A stretch of 64,000 nt of DNA from Chryseobacterium sp. 52. Lineage in GTDB: Bacteria > Bacteroidota > Bacteroidia > Flavobacteriales > Weeksellaceae. Positions within the stretch are counted from its first letter, which is position 1. Each line of letters starts with the position of its first letter. The translations under genes were made by a program, and so were the position numbers. Positions 26,621-36,854 of the stretch are shown piece after piece. The notes beneath the pieces were generated by a model. That model saw only the letters and a program-made list of their open reading frames with translations, did not search any database and had not been told where the DNA came from. The DNA lies in assembly GCF_002754245.1 (NCBI RefSeq), contig NZ_PEEX01000001.1:5188001-5252000 (forward strand), written 5' to 3'.

Positions 26621-26636
26621 TTGGCACACAACTTGT
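26621..26636 (+). promoter_or_regulatory. Sigma54-like promoter element
   Basis: TTGGCACACAACTTGT fits the sigma54 -24/-12 pattern TTGGCAC-N5-TTGC except for a final T instead of C. It stands upstream of an 8-codon ATG frame and a small hairpin, in a region without a larger gene. It could be chance; no sigma54 gene or activator is in the window. Confidence 0.35.
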
Positions 26637-26650
26637 AAAATGAGTAAGCG

Positions 26651-26677
26651 ATGAAAAAAAACTTGAGAAGATTCTAA
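26651..26677 (+). pseudogene. Possible remnant of a small Lys-rich leader-peptide (bacteriocin-like) gene
   Basis: The frame reads MKKNLRRF and stops. One-base-shifted reading continues as KILKTQTIK. Chryseobacterium genomes carry many small genes annotated as bacteriocin-like that begin MKNL+K, so this may be a frameshifted relic of one, sitting between the sigma54-like site and a hairpin. It is too short for firm assignment. Confidence 0.2.
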
Positions 26678-26694
26678 AAACACAAACGATAAAG

Positions 26695-26727
26695 TAAAGA
26701 GTTTGATCCCTCAGCTCTTTATTTATT
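26695..26727 (+). terminator. Small hairpin with T-rich tail after the mini-ORF
   Basis: TAAAGAG pairs with CTCTTTA around a 13-nt loop and runs into TTTATT. Together with the upstream sigma54-like site it could bound a transcript of roughly 80 nt. Confidence 0.4.
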
Positions 26728-26790
26728 AAATTTTTCTCTTTAATACATTGAATTTATTACAAAATTCAAATTACATTTTTCCAAAATAAT

Positions 26791-26798
26791 TATATTTG
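26791..26798 (+). promoter_or_regulatory. Bacteroidota -7 element (TATATTTG) for the first DUF3667 gene
   Basis: The octamer matches TAnnTTTG, 16 nt before the ATG. Confidence 0.6.
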
Positions 26799-26814
26799 CT
26801 CAAAATACACAGGC

Positions 26815-27828
26815 ATGAGTCATGGAAAAATCAGGGAAGAAAAAAACTGTCTTAACTGCGGGCATACAGTAGAGGATAGATTTTGTTCTCACTGCGCACA
26901 GGAAAACACAGAGACAAGACAGCCTTCACACTATTTAATCACCCATTTCATTGAAGATTTCACTCATTATGACGGTGCGTTCTGGAAAACCATCCAATAT
27001 CTGCTGTTCCGGCCTGGAAAATTAACGACAGAGTATCTTTCCGGAAAGAGACAATTGTATGTGGCTCCTGTAAAACTTTACATTTTCATCAGTTTCTTAG
27101 CATTCTTTCTCCCACCTCTTATCAATGGAGCAAAGGATGAAAGTATGAGCAATACTAAAAAAGCTTATATATCCACCGCGGAACAAAAAGAGATTAGTAA
27201 AATTAAAGGGATCAACTTCAGCTTAGGAGCTAATTTTGGCTCAAAAAGTAAAATTACCGTAGAACTATTGTGTAAAAACATGGTGGAATATGATTCTGTA
27301 GTCAATGCCAGCAAAGATAAAACTGTACTTCATTTACTTAGACCCATTGCAGAAAAACAGTTGCATTTAAGAGAAAAAGGCTTCACGAGGGATGAAATAA
27401 CAGATAAGCTTAGTGAGAGTATTTACCATGCCCTGCCCAAAGCTCTGTTTTTCTATCTGCCGATATTTGCATTCTTTTTATGGCTGTTTCACAATAAAAA
27501 AAATTGGTGGTATTTTGAGCACGGTATTTTCACCCTGCATTATTTTTCTTTTCTGCTCATTCTTTTATTAATCGTTTTTTCCATCAATGAACTTTTATCA
27601 AAACTGGGAATACCTGTAGAATACTACAAAGCTTTTTCCCTTATTACAATCCTCTCTGCTATTTTGCTTCCAGTTGTATACTTTTTTATTGCACAGTATA
27701 AAGTATATAAAACAAAAAATGAATCGTTTATTTTCTTAAAAGGACTCACCTTATTTATGATCAACATCATTGGAATATTTCTGATGTTTATCATTTTGGT
27801 ATATATCAGTTTTTTAATGGTACACTGA
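26815..27828 (+). CDS. DUF3667 family membrane protein (copy 1)
   Basis: The 337-residue protein opens with a zinc-ribbon-like motif CLNCGHTVEDRFCSHCAQEN (two CxxC pairs), then the DUF3667 hallmark ITHFIEDFTHYDGAFWKTIQ and YLSGKRQLYVAPVKLYIFIS. One hydrophobic segment follows near residue 95, and three or four more lie in the last 120 residues (after FLWLFHNKKNWWYFEHGIFTLHYFSFL). This family of cytoplasm-facing zinc-ribbon plus membrane-helix proteins is common in Bacteroidota and has no known function. A second copy follows 97 nt downstream. Confidence 0.85.
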   Translation: MSHGKIREEKNCLNCGHTVEDRFCSHCAQENTETRQPSHYLITHFIEDFTHYDGAFWKTIQYLLFRPGKLTTEYLSGKRQLYVAPVKLYIFISFLAFFLPPLINGAKDESMSNTKKAYISTAEQKEISKIKGINFSLGANFGSKSKITVELLCKNMVEYDSVVNASKDKTVLHLLRPIAEKQLHLREKGFTRDEITDKLSESIYHALPKALFFYLPIFAFFLWLFHNKKNWWYFEHGIFTLHYFSFLLILLLIVFSINELLSKLGIPVEYYKAFSLITILSAILLPVVYFFIAQYKVYKTKNESFIFLKGLTLFMINIIGIFLMFIILVYISFLMVH

Positions 27829-27925
27829 TGTATAAGAACATTTTTTTCAAAAATACAACAAACCATTTCGCTATAATTTCAGTTAACCTTTACAAATTAA
27901 TTATCATATCTTACCCATCAAAAAA

Positions 27926-29026
27926 ATGAGCCACGGAAAAACCAGAGAAGACAACAACTGCCTGAACTGCGGACATCAGGTTGAAGAAAGATTCTGTCCG
28001 CTCTGCGGACAGGAGAATATCGAAAGCCGTCATCCTTTTTATTATCTATTTACGCACTTTTTTGAAGATTTCACCCATTATGACGGCCAGTTTTGGGGCA
28101 CTTTAAAAAATCTGCTCTTCAAGCCCGGAAACCTTACCAATATTTATTTAGAAGGTAAGAGACAGAAATTTGTACCCCCTGTAAAACTGTATATTTTTGT
28201 CAGTTTTATAACCTTTTTCATGTTTGCTCTTTTTCCTTTTAATATTAATTTTGGTGACCGGAAAGACACTAAAGATCCAGATAAATTAGGTCTCTTTGAC
28301 AAGGCAACAACTTCTGAGGTAAAGAAAATAATTGACAGTATAAAAGCCAAACCTATTCTTACGAAAGAAGACTCTATATCTATCAAAAGTATGAGTGTTC
28401 TTACAGACCCCACTCAAGAGAGTATTGAAGAAAAGCTGCAAATGGATAAGAAAATAGATGTCGATATTAACTATGGTGGATATAATACAAGAAAATCATA
28501 TGATTCGGCGGCGGCTAAAAACCCATCAGTTTTAGATTTCATCGAATTGCCACTGGCACATAAATTTTTTGAGCTTAAGGAAAAAGGAGTTACCAAAGCA
28601 GAGATTATTAAAAACCTGACAGAAAAGTCTTTTCACAATTTACCGAAGGCCCTTTTCATATACCTTCCACTTTTTGCCTTCTTTTTATGGATTTTCCACA
28701 ATAAGAAAAAATGGTGGTATTTCGATCATGGGATTTTTACCCTCCATTATTTTTCATTTCTTTTACTGAATATACTGTTTGTCTTTCTTCTTGCCAAATT
28801 GGCAAATCTTTCAAACGTAGGGTTTATCACTACCCTTTTATATTTAACAATGTGTGCTTTGCTGATATACAGTATTGCTTATTTCTTCATTGCTCACCGC
28901 CGGGTTTATCATGCTCATGGATTAGTGAGTATGATCATCGGAATGATGTTATTTACCATTAATTTCCTGGCATTTATGTTTTTAATTGTCGGTCTTGGCT
29001 TGGTCAGCTTCCTGATGATTCACTAA
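27926..29026 (+). CDS. DUF3667 family membrane protein (copy 2)
   Basis: At 366 residues this is a tandem paralog of the preceding gene. It has the same CLNCGHQVEERFCPLCGQEN ribbon, THFFEDFTHYDGQFWGTLKN, and FLWIFHNKKKWWYFDHGIFT before the terminal membrane segments. The central hydrophilic region is about 30 residues longer. The two genes face the same way and probably share a transcript, ending at the terminator at 29054. Function unknown. Confidence 0.85.
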   Translation: MSHGKTREDNNCLNCGHQVEERFCPLCGQENIESRHPFYYLFTHFFEDFTHYDGQFWGTLKNLLFKPGNLTNIYLEGKRQKFVPPVKLYIFVSFITFFMFALFPFNINFGDRKDTKDPDKLGLFDKATTSEVKKIIDSIKAKPILTKEDSISIKSMSVLTDPTQESIEEKLQMDKKIDVDINYGGYNTRKSYDSAAAKNPSVLDFIELPLAHKFFELKEKGVTKAEIIKNLTEKSFHNLPKALFIYLPLFAFFLWIFHNKKKWWYFDHGIFTLHYFSFLLLNILFVFLLAKLANLSNVGFITTLLYLTMCALLIYSIAYFFIAHRRVYHAHGLVSMIIGMMLFTINFLAFMFLIVGLGLVSFLMIH

Positions 29027-29053
29027 ACATTAAAGTGTACTGATTTCATATAA

Positions 29054-29082
29054 AATGAGGCTGTTTTTTGACAGCCTCATTT
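29054..29082. terminator. Bidirectional terminator between convergent genes
   Basis: AATGAGGCTGT pairs with ACAGCCTCATT around a T-rich loop, with A and T runs at either end. Confidence 0.85.
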
Positions 29083-29086
29083 CTTT

Positions 29087-29425
29087 TTATTTTCTTAATG
29101 ACTTGCTTGCCCTGAAACTTGCTATCATATAATACGCAACAAAAACCGTAGAAAATTTAAGGATAGACGGAACAGCAAGCTGAAGATTAAAAATCAAAGC
29201 ACCTGCCAAAACCAATCCTCCCATTGCCACAAATGACAATCCCAATTTCTTAGGCAGGGAAAAATTTGGTGTATCCAGATAATAAGCCAGTCCCCAGGCA
29301 AATCCAAAGGCTAAAGCATAATAGAAATCCAGCCCTATATTCTGTGAACTTAAAAAGAAATAATTGATAAGGAAGCTCACTACCGTTCCCAAAGAAAAAT
29401 AAACCAAAGCTTTTTGCATATTCAT
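29087..29425 (-). CDS. Small integral membrane protein
   Basis: I choose the ATG at 29425 (MNMQKALVYF) because a TATTTTTG promoter lies just upstream of it; longer readings would start at TTG inside or before the promoter. The product is about 112 residues with four hydrophobic segments (LVYFSLGTVVSFLINYFFL, YYALAFGFAWGLAYYL, LGLSFVAMGGLVLAGALIF, FSTVFVAYYMIASF) and a basic end. No family is recognised, and the gene stands alone between two plus-strand units. Confidence 0.65.
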   Translation of the reverse strand: MNMQKALVYFSLGTVVSFLINYFFLSSQNIGLDFYYALAFGFAWGLAYYLDTPNFSLPKKLGLSFVAMGGLVLAGALIFNLQLAVPSILKFSTVFVAYYMIASFRASKSLRK

Positions 29426-29436
29426 AAGATATAATG

Positions 29437-29444
29437 CAAAAATA
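29437..29444 (-). promoter_or_regulatory. Bacteroidota -7 element (TATTTTTG on the minus strand)
   Basis: The minus-strand octamer matches TAnnTTTG and lies 12 nt before the chosen ATG of the small membrane protein. Confidence 0.55.
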
Positions 29445-29568
29445 GAGAATTTACTGATCATTTTTAAACGGATGGTTGCTAAGATGGGGAAAACCCCACC
29501 TCTCCCACACAAACAACTCTCTTAGAATCAAATTATTAAACAAACCCAAAAGGTTCTTATTTTATTAT

Positions 29569-29576
29569 TATATTTG
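29569..29576 (+). promoter_or_regulatory. Bacteroidota -7 element (TATATTTG) for icmF
   Basis: The octamer matches TAnnTTTG and overlaps an in-frame TTG at 29574, supporting the downstream ATG at 29604 as start. Confidence 0.55.
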
Positions 29577-29603
29577 AAAATTCAGAAATTTTCTAGATTT
29601 TTT

Positions 29604-32600
29604 ATGGAAACCCAAAAATATACTCCAACCAATAAAGTGAGAATCGTAACCGCGGCGTCATTATTTGACGGACACGATGCTGCGATTAATATCATGCGCC
29701 GCGTGATCCAGGGAACAGGATGTGAAGTAATCCACCTTGGCCACGACAAATCAGCAGAGGAAGTTGTTAACACAGCGATCCAGGAAGATGCCAATGCTAT
29801 TGCATTAACCTCTTACCAAGGAGGCCACAACGAATATTTTAAATATATCTACGACCTTTTAAGAGAAAAAAACTCTCCGCAAATCAAAATTTTTGGTGGC
29901 GGTGGCGGTGTAATCCTGCCTGAAGAGATTGAAGATATTATGGCATATGGTATCGACAGGATCTATTCTCCGGATGACGGCCGTGAGCTTGGTCTTCAGG
30001 GAATGATTGATGATCTGGTGAAAAGATCAGACTTTGCTACAGGAAAAGAAGTGACAGCAAGTGATTTGGATTCAATCAATTTTGAAAATTCTACAAGCAT
30101 TGCCAAAATTATTTCTGCCGTTGAAAACTTTTCAGAAGAAAAACCAGATCTGGTAAAAGCGATTGACGAAAAATCAAAAGACCTGAATATTCCGATCATT
30201 GGTATCACAGGTACCGGTGGAGCGGGAAAATCTTCTTTAACAGACGAATTGGTAAGACGTTTTATACGTTCCAATCCTGATAAAAAAATTGCAATTATCT
30301 CCATCGACCCTTCGAAAAAGAAAACCGGAGGAGCATTGCTGGGTGACAGAATCCGTATGAACGCGATTAATGATCCCAGGGTTTATATGCGTTCAATGGC
30401 GACGAGAGAGAATAACGTTTCTGTATCTCCGTTTATTCATTCTGCATTAAATGTGCTGAAACTGGCTCATCCTGATGTCATCATTCTGGAAACTTCAGGT
30501 ATCGGGCAATCCGGTTCAGAGGTTTCGGATTTCGCAGATGTTTCTATGTATGTGATGACTCCTGAGTATGGAGCTTCTACGCAGCTGGAAAAAATTGACA
30601 TGTTGGATTATGCAGATTTAGTTGCTTTAAATAAATCTGATAAAAGAGGAGCTCTTGATGCACTTCAGGCTGTAAGAAAACAGTTTCAGAGAAACCATTT
30701 ACTATGGGAAAGTCCATTGGATGACATGCCTGTGTATGCTACAAAAGCATCTCAGTTTAATGATCACGGAACCACAGAATTATACAACAGATTAATTTCA
30801 AAAGTAAACGATAAATTCTCAGATTTAGATCTGAAAACCTTTGTTGAGCAGGAAATTACAGAAGAAGTAACCATCATTCCTCCAAAAAGGGTACGTTACT
30901 TATCTGAAATCGTTGAAAACAACAGAATATATGATGCAAATGTTGAAAAACAGGCTGAACTGGCCAGAAAAATGTATCATATTGAAGGGGTAAAAAGTTT
31001 CCTTTCCAATGAAGCTTTAGATGCTGAATATCAAAAAGCGGAAAAAGATCTTCAACAGGAAAATATTGACTTCTTACAAACATGGGATGATACGAAAAAA
31101 GCTTTCCATGAAGAGTTTTATTCTTATTTCGTTCGTGGAAAAGAAATCAGAGTTGAAACCTCAACAGAATCTTTATCCCATTTAAGAATTCCAAAAATTG
31201 CCTTACCGAAATACACCGACTGGGGTGATCTTATCAAATGGAAAGGCCAGGAAAATCTTCCGGGAGGATTCCCGTACACCGCCGGAATTTATCCTTTTAA
31301 AAGAACAGGAGAAGATCCGACAAGGATGTTTGCAGGAGAAGGAGGTCCGGAAAGAACCAACAGAAGATTCCATTATGTTTCTGCAGAAATGCCTGCAAAA
31401 CGTTTATCTACAGCATTTGACTCCGTAACTTTATACGGTCAGGATCCTGCTTTACCACCGGATATTTATGGTAAGATTGGAAATGCAGGAGTTTCTATTG
31501 CCACCTTAGATGATGCGAAAAAACTGTATTCCGGATTTGATTTGGTGAATGCATTGACTTCAGTTTCAATGACGATCAACGGACCGGCTCCAATGTTGCT
31601 GGCGTTCTTTATGAATGCTGCCATCGACCAGAATGTTGAAAAATATATTGCAGAAAATAAATTAGAATCCAAAGTTGAAGCGGTTTTAAAAGCAAAATTC
31701 GACGATAAAGGGTTGGAAAGACCAAAATATAACGGTGAACTTCCTCCATCAAATAATGGTTTAGGTTTAAAACTATTAGGAATCACCGGAGATGAAGTAA
31801 TTCCTGCAGAAGCTTATGCTGAAATTAAGGCTAAAACGATTGCCACAGTTCGTGGAACAGTTCAGGCTGATATTTTAAAAGAAGATCAGGCACAGAATAC
31901 CTGTATTTTCTCTACTGAATTTGCACTTAGACTGATGGGTGACGTTCAGGAATATTTCATTACAGAAAAAGTAAGAAACTTCTACTCGGTTTCTATTTCA
32001 GGATACCACATTGCAGAAGCGGGAGCCAATCCGGTTTCTCAGTTAGCATTTACACTGGCCAATGGTTTCACGTATGTAGAATACTACTTGTCAAGAGGAA
32101 TGGATATCAATGATTTTGCACCCAACTTATCTTTCTTCTTCTCCAACGGTATTGACCCTGAATATTCAGTAATCGGACGTGTAGCCAGAAGAATCTGGGC
32201 AAAAGCAATGAAGTTAAAATACGGAGCAGACGAAAGAAGCCAGATGCTGAAATATCACATTCAGACTTCAGGACGTTCTCTTCACGCTCAGGAAATTGAT
32301 TTCAATGATATCAGAACTACGCTTCAGGCACTTTATGCGATCTATGATAACTGTAACTCACTTCACACCAATGCGTATGACGAAGCTATTACAACTCCTA
32401 CAGAGCAGTCTGTAAGAAGAGCGATGGCGATTCAGCTGATTATCAATAAAGAATTAGGATTAGCGAAAAACGAAAATCCACTTCAGGGTTCATTTATTAT
32501 TGAAGAATTAACGGATCTTGTGGAGGAAGCTGTTTATACAGAATTCGACAGAATTACAGAAAGAGGCGGTGTTCTTGGAGCTATGGAAACAATGTATCAG

Positions 32601-32951
32601 CGTTCTAAAATCCAGGAAGAATCGATGCATTACGAGTGGCTGAAACATACAGGGGAATATCCTATTATCGGGGTCAATACTTTCCTTGGAAAAGACGGTT
32701 CACCAACGGTTCGTCCGGGAGAAGTTATCCGTTCTACTGAAGAAGAAAAGCAGGTTCAGATTCAAACTTTACACAACTTCCAAAAGTCTAATGAAGACAG
32801 ATGTGAGGAAGCTCTTAGAACATTACAATACGCAGCGATCAATCAGCAGAATTTATTTGGTGTGATGATGGATGCCGTGAAATACTGTTCTCTGGGGCAA
32901 ATTACCAATGCGCTTTTTGAAGTGGGTGGTAAGTACAGAAGAAATATGTAG
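29604..32951 (+). CDS. icmF: Fused acyl-CoA mutase with G-protein chaperone (IcmF type)
   Basis: This 1115-residue protein joins three modules. The first is an N-terminal cobalamin-binding domain ([32 protein letters not shown]). The second is a MeaB-like GTPase with Walker [30 protein letters not shown] and NKSD. The third is a C-terminal mutase barrel ([58 protein letters not shown]). That order is the signature of IcmF, the adenosylcobalamin-dependent isobutyryl-CoA/butyryl-CoA mutase fused to its chaperone; the separate methylmalonyl-CoA mutase has other domain order and subunits. The reaction is a carbon-skeleton rearrangement in branched acyl-CoA metabolism. The substrate choice is inferred from architecture only. 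It is monocistronic, with its own promoter and terminator. Confidence 0.9.
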   Translation: METQKYTPTNKVRIVTAASLFDGHDAAINIMRRVIQGTGCEVIHLGHDKSAEEVVNTAIQEDANAIALTSYQGGHNEYFKYIYDLLREKNSPQIKIFGGGGGVILPEEIEDIMAYGIDRIYSPDDGRELGLQGMIDDLVKRSDFATGKEVTASDLDSINFENSTSIAKIISAVENFSEEKPDLVKAIDEKSKDLNIPIIGITGTGGAGKSSLTDELVRRFIRSNPDKKIAIISIDPSKKKTGGALLGDRIRMNAINDPRVYMRSMATRENNVSVSPFIHSALNVLKLAHPDVIILETSGIGQSGSEVSDFADVSMYVMTPEYGASTQLEKIDMLDYADLVALNKSDKRGALDALQAVRKQFQRNHLLWESPLDDMPVYATKASQFNDHGTTELYNRLISKVNDKFSDLDLKTFVEQEITEEVTIIPPKRVRYLSEIVENNRIYDANVEKQAELARKMYHIEGVKSFLSNEALDAEYQKAEKDLQQENIDFLQTWDDTKKAFHEEFYSYFVRGKEIRVETSTESLSHLRIPKIALPKYTDWGDLIKWKGQENLPGGFPYTAGIYPFKRTGEDPTRMFAGEGGPERTNRRFHYVSAEMPAKRLSTAFDSVTLYGQDPALPPDIYGKIGNAGVSIATLDDAKKLYSGFDLVNALTSVSMTINGPAPMLLAFFMNAAIDQNVEKYIAENKLESKVEAVLKAKFDDKGLERPKYNGELPPSNNGLGLKLLGITGDEVIPAEAYAEIKAKTIATVRGTVQADILKEDQAQNTCIFSTEFALRLMGDVQEYFITEKVRNFYSVSISGYHIAEAGANPVSQLAFTLANGFTYVEYYLSRGMDINDFAPNLSFFFSNGIDPEYSVIGRVARRIWAKAMKLKYGADERSQMLKYHIQTSGRSLHAQEIDFNDIRTTLQALYAIYDNCNSLHTNAYDEAITTPTEQSVRRAMAIQLIINKELGLAKNENPLQGSFIIEELTDLVEEAVYTEFDRITERGGVLGAMETMYQRSKIQEESMHYEWLKHTGEYPIIGVNTFLGKDGSPTVRPGEVIRSTEEEKQVQIQTLHNFQKSNEDRCEEALRTLQYAAINQQNLFGVMMDAVKYCSLGQITNALFEVGGKYRRNM

Positions 32952-32976
32952 TCCTAGCCGGACAGACCGATATAGC

Positions 32977-33006
32977 AAAAGCCGTAGATTAATTTCTACG
33001 GCTTTT
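32977..33006. terminator. Bidirectional terminator between icmF and the M16 peptidase
   Basis: AAAAGCCGTAGA pairs with TCTACGGCTTTT between two convergent genes. Confidence 0.85.
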
Positions 33007-33028
33007 ATTTTTGAATGAATGATAAAAA

Positions 33029-35761
33029 TTATTTCTTATTAAAATCTCCTGCAAAAACAGAAGTCAGTTTATCTTCACTGATGTATTTTCTAAGAACGTC
33101 ATTGACCTGACCTACTTTCAATGCTGAAACCTTAGCTTCCAATGCATCATAGTCTTCCAAAGGAATTCCATATTGCAGCTGACTGTTTACCAAGCCCATC
33201 AATGTACTTTCATTTCCTAACCCTGTTTTTCTTGATGTCAGCCAGGAATTTAGATTTGATTTCAATTCCTCTTCGGTAAATCCATCCTTAACCGCTTTGT
33301 TTACTTCTTCTTTTAAGGCTTTATTCACAGCGTCTTTTTTAGTAGGATTAAAGAAAGCATACCAACTCCAGGAAGCCACCGTGTTATCTGAAGGAATATT
33401 GATATAAGAACCTGCTCCATAGCTGATCCCTTCTTTTTCACGAAGTCTTGTAGGAATTCTTGAAGTCAGGAAACCTCCGCTTCCCAGCATTTCGTTTGCA
33501 ATAACGAAAGCAGGATAATCTGGGCTCTTTTTATCCATTGAGAAACTGACTTTCCCAACAGCCGCCGCATTTTCCTTATCCGGTGTTACATAATCTTTAT
33601 CCTGTTTTTTTGTTGCGAAAAGCTCAGGTTTGATTTGCTCATAACCCGATTTGGAGTTCCATTTTGCAAAAGTATTTTCCATTAATGAAGATCCTGTTTT
33701 TGAATCCAAATCTCCAACTATTGTTCCTACTCCATTATTACTACCCAAAATTTTGTTGTAGAAATCTACCAGCTCCTGTCTTTTGATTGTTTTATTTGCT
33801 TCAATCTGTTCTTTGAAAGATGGGGTGTAGAAAATACTTTCTTTAGGATAATTTCCTGTGATTTTCTCGATTTCAGTAAATGCTAAAGCTTGCGGATCAT
33901 TCAGAGATCCTTCCAGATAAGTATTATATTCATTGACTGTTTTTACTAATTCTGCTTCAGGGAAATTAGATTCCGTCAGAATTTCTTTCATCAATCCCAT
34001 TACTTTAGGTAAGTATTCTTTATATGTACTTATATTGGCATATAAAGTCTGTCCGCTGAATGAGAAATTGATACTTGATTTCCATTGATCAAGCATATCC
34101 TGAATCTGTTCTTTCGTATGAGATTTGGTTCCCGTTTTCATTACCTGAGCCATCAGAGATCCTATCTGTGCTTTTCCGCTCAAATCTTTAGGATTACTTA
34201 CAGGAAAACGGAAGCTGCCCAATACTTTACCTCCTTTAATCTCCTTCTTGATAATCCCGTACTTCATACCGTTGCTCAATTTCCCTTCAGAAAGATTGGC
34301 TTTCAGATTTTTAATACTGGCTTCAAAAGGAGCTACTTCTTTTTCCAGAGCTTTACCTTTATACTCTTTAGTCAGGGATGCAATCTGATCATCAGAATAT
34401 TCAAGATTTTTAACTCTTACCTCATCTTTTGTAGGAATAAATACTCCTACTGTTCTGTTATTTGTTTTGAAGTACTTATCTGCAACTCTCTGGATATCTG
34501 CTAAAGTTAGCTTTTCGATAGCATCACGATAAAGCATTCCCAATTTATAACTCCCTGCTCCTACGATTTCTGTTAATCCAACGGCAAAGTTGATGGTGTT
34601 ATTTTTGTTATTCTCAATTTGCTTAAGAATTTTAGCTTTCGCTCTTGCAACATCCTGATCTGTATATTTTATGGTAGCCACTTTTTCAAGTTCGCTTCTG
34701 AAATCATTTTCAATTGCTTTTACATCTTTATCTGCAGGCACTTCAAGTCCGAAATACATAAACGCTGCATCTCTCACTGTTGGCTGATAGGAATAAATAG
34801 AAGCTGCTTTATGAGAATCAATCATGGCTTTATACAGGTATCCGGAAGGATCAGAAGTTAATATTTCTGATAAAGCATCCAAAACTGCATAATCTTTATC
34901 TGCATAAGGAGCTGTATGATATAAAGCGCCTACAATTTTACTGTCTCCCGAACGTTTCAGCTCTACAAAACGTTCCCCATCCTGAGCAGGTTCAACAGTA
35001 TAAGTCTGATCTAAAACTCTTGACGGTCTTGGAATCGTGGAAAAATACTGGGAAATATAATTTAAAGCCTGTTTCTCATCAAACTTTCCGGCAACAACAA
35101 GGGTTGCATTATCCGGCTGATAATATTTTTCATAAAATTTTCTAAGGGTAGGTGCCTTTACTCTCTCTACATCTTCTTTACTTCCAATGGTACTGTTTCC
35201 GTAATTGTGCCATAAATAAGCCGTAGAAACAATACGCTCCATCAAAACACTTCCGGGGCTGTTCTCTCCAATTTCAAATTCATTCCGCACAACAGAAAAT
35301 TCTTTATCAAGATCTGTCTGAAGAATAGTGGCATTGATCATTCTATCGGCTTCCATTTCCAAAGCCCATTTTAAGTTTTCATCACTTGACGGGAAAATTT
35401 CATAATAATTAGTCCGGTCATACCAGGTAGTTCCGTTAGCATCACCTCCTTTATCAGACAGCTGTTTTTTAATATCACCTAATTTTTTAGTGCTTTTAAA
35501 TAACATGTGTTCAAGTAAATGCGCCATCCCTTTTTCTCCATACCCTTCGTGTTTAGAGCCTACATTATAGATGATATTCACAACCATATTACTTTGTGAA
35601 GCATCCGGAATCAAAAGTACCTTCATTCCGTTATTCAAAGTATATTCTTTTACACCTTCAGTATTGCTCACAAATTTTGGAGCATCTGACTTTTGTGAAA
35701 AAACAGGGTTGGCAACCCCGGTAAAAAACAGGACAGCGGTCCCGATAAGTATGTTTTTCAT
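33029..35761 (-). CDS. M16 family zinc peptidase (pitrilysin-like), exported
   Basis: The 910-residue protein has a signal peptide ending VFS and two tandem M16 halves. The N-terminal half holds the inverted zinc motif HLLEH (residues 81-85) with the downstream glutamate in VVRNEFE (E161). The C-terminal half (from about 480) keeps the fold but lacks the motif, and contains the SYGAGSYINIPSDN segment typical of the substrate-clamping domain. M16 enzymes degrade peptides and small unfolded proteins inside a clamshell chamber; the signal peptide predicts periplasmic action here. It is transcribed alone. Confidence 0.92.
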   Translation of the reverse strand: MKNILIGTAVLFFTGVANPVFSQKSDAPKFVSNTEGVKEYTLNNGMKVLLIPDASQSNMVVNIIYNVGSKHEGYGEKGMAHLLEHMLFKSTKKLGDIKKQLSDKGGDANGTTWYDRTNYYEIFPSSDENLKWALEMEADRMINATILQTDLDKEFSVVRNEFEIGENSPGSVLMERIVSTAYLWHNYGNSTIGSKEDVERVKAPTLRKFYEKYYQPDNATLVVAGKFDEKQALNYISQYFSTIPRPSRVLDQTYTVEPAQDGERFVELKRSGDSKIVGALYHTAPYADKDYAVLDALSEILTSDPSGYLYKAMIDSHKAASIYSYQPTVRDAAFMYFGLEVPADKDVKAIENDFRSELEKVATIKYTDQDVARAKAKILKQIENNKNNTINFAVGLTEIVGAGSYKLGMLYRDAIEKLTLADIQRVADKYFKTNNRTVGVFIPTKDEVRVKNLEYSDDQIASLTKEYKGKALEKEVAPFEASIKNLKANLSEGKLSNGMKYGIIKKEIKGGKVLGSFRFPVSNPKDLSGKAQIGSLMAQVMKTGTKSHTKEQIQDMLDQWKSSINFSFSGQTLYANISTYKEYLPKVMGLMKEILTESNFPEAELVKTVNEYNTYLEGSLNDPQALAFTEIEKITGNYPKESIFYTPSFKEQIEANKTIKRQELVDFYNKILGSNNGVGTIVGDLDSKTGSSLMENTFAKWNSKSGYEQIKPELFATKKQDKDYVTPDKENAAAVGKVSFSMDKKSPDYPAFVIANEMLGSGGFLTSRIPTRLREKEGISYGAGSYINIPSDNTVASWSWYAFFNPTKKDAVNKALKEEVNKAVKDGFTEEELKSNLNSWLTSRKTGLGNESTLMGLVNSQLQYGIPLEDYDALEAKVSALKVGQVNDVLRKYISEDKLTSVFAGDFNKK

Positions 35762-35887
35762 GTGATTTGTTTTGTCATGTTAAATTTAAATACTTTTCAT
35801 CATATTTATCTCTTATTGCGTTATATAAATTCTCAAAACATTACAAAAATCAGTCATAAAAGCGTAATTTTAGCCCTATTAATTCAG

Positions 35888-36598
35888 ATGAGACCAAAAG
35901 CCGTATTCAACTGGAGCAGCGGAAAAGACTCTGCTCTTGCTCTTTATAAAATCCTGCAGGAAGATCGATATGAAGTTTCTACCCTGCTGACCAGTATTAA
36001 TAAGGAGTTTCAAAGAATTTCCATGCATGGGGTTCATGTTTCACTTTTAGAGAAACAGGCTGAAAGTTTGGGGCTTCCTTTAATTAAAATGGAGCTTCCC
36101 AAAGAACCTTCTATGGAAGAATACCGGGATATCATGACTAAGACTATGTCCGAAATACAGGCATCAGGCATCACTCATTCTGTCTTTGGCGACATCTTTC
36201 TGGAAGATCTCCGGAAATACCGTGAAGAGCAGCTGAAAACCATAGGAATGGAAGCCGTTTTTCCGCTTTGGAAACAAAATACATCTGACCTTATCCATGA
36301 GTTTATTCATCTCGGTTTTAAAACCATCGTTACGTGTGTCAATGAAACCTACCTCGATAAAAGTTTTGCAGGAAGGATAATTGATAAGGATTTTATCCGT
36401 GATCTCCCTGAAAATGTTGATCCATGTGGCGAGAACGGGGAATTTCACACCTTTACTTTTGATGGGCCTACTTTTAAAGAGCCTGTTCTGTTTGAAATTG
36501 GTGAAACAGTAAAGAAAACCTATCCTAAGCCTAAAGCAGATTCTGAAAAAGAGGAAGAAGAATATGTTTTCTGGTTCTGTGACCTTATTTTGAAGTAA
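35888..36598 (+). CDS. Dph6-like ATP-binding amidoligase family protein
   Basis: I start at the ATG at 35888 because the protein then begins with the family motif MRPKAVFNWSSGKDSALALYKIL, a PP-loop (SGGKDS-type) for ATP. Further family segments are HGVHVSLLEKQAESLGLP, VFGDIFLEDLRKYREEQ and DPCGENGEFHTFTFDGP. Eukaryotic and archaeal members make diphthamide on EF2, which bacteria lack, so the bacterial substrate is unknown. At 236 residues the length is normal. The long hydrophobic upstream extension present in the frame is probably untranslated. Confidence 0.85.
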   Translation: MRPKAVFNWSSGKDSALALYKILQEDRYEVSTLLTSINKEFQRISMHGVHVSLLEKQAESLGLPLIKMELPKEPSMEEYRDIMTKTMSEIQASGITHSVFGDIFLEDLRKYREEQLKTIGMEAVFPLWKQNTSDLIHEFIHLGFKTIVTCVNETYLDKSFAGRIIDKDFIRDLPENVDPCGENGEFHTFTFDGPTFKEPVLFEIGETVKKTYPKPKADSEKEEEEYVFWFCDLILK

Positions 36599-36807
36599 AT
36601 CAATAGAAATCTGAAGACAAAACTTTTTAATAAGAGGTATACAACGTTCATTATATTTCAAACGATTTTGTGAAATTTTTTACAGCCGGTGAAAGTCTCC
36701 ATAATCTATTCATTGCTTTCATACAACAGAACGAATTACCACAGTATTTTTCATTTATTATCATCGATATTTCATTATCCTCTCAAGTAAAGCTCAGAGG
36801 TTTTTCT

Positions 36808-36815
36808 TATTTTTG
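36808..36815 (+). promoter_or_regulatory. Bacteroidota -7 element (TATTTTTG) for the serine hydrolase
   Basis: The octamer matches TAnnTTTG, about 40 nt upstream of the chosen ATG at 36855. Confidence 0.55.
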
Positions 36816-36854
36816 ATAGACAATGCTGTAAAAAATTTATTTTCAAATCACAAA

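Noticed and set aside
29604..32951. Ordinary methylmalonyl-CoA mutase large subunit
   Set aside because: The order B12 domain, GTPase, mutase in one chain is that of IcmF, not of MutA/MutB.
35762..35887. N-terminal hydrophobic extension of the Dph6-like protein
   Set aside because: The family's PP-loop starts right after the ATG at 35888, and the extension matches no signal for a cytoplasmic enzyme.
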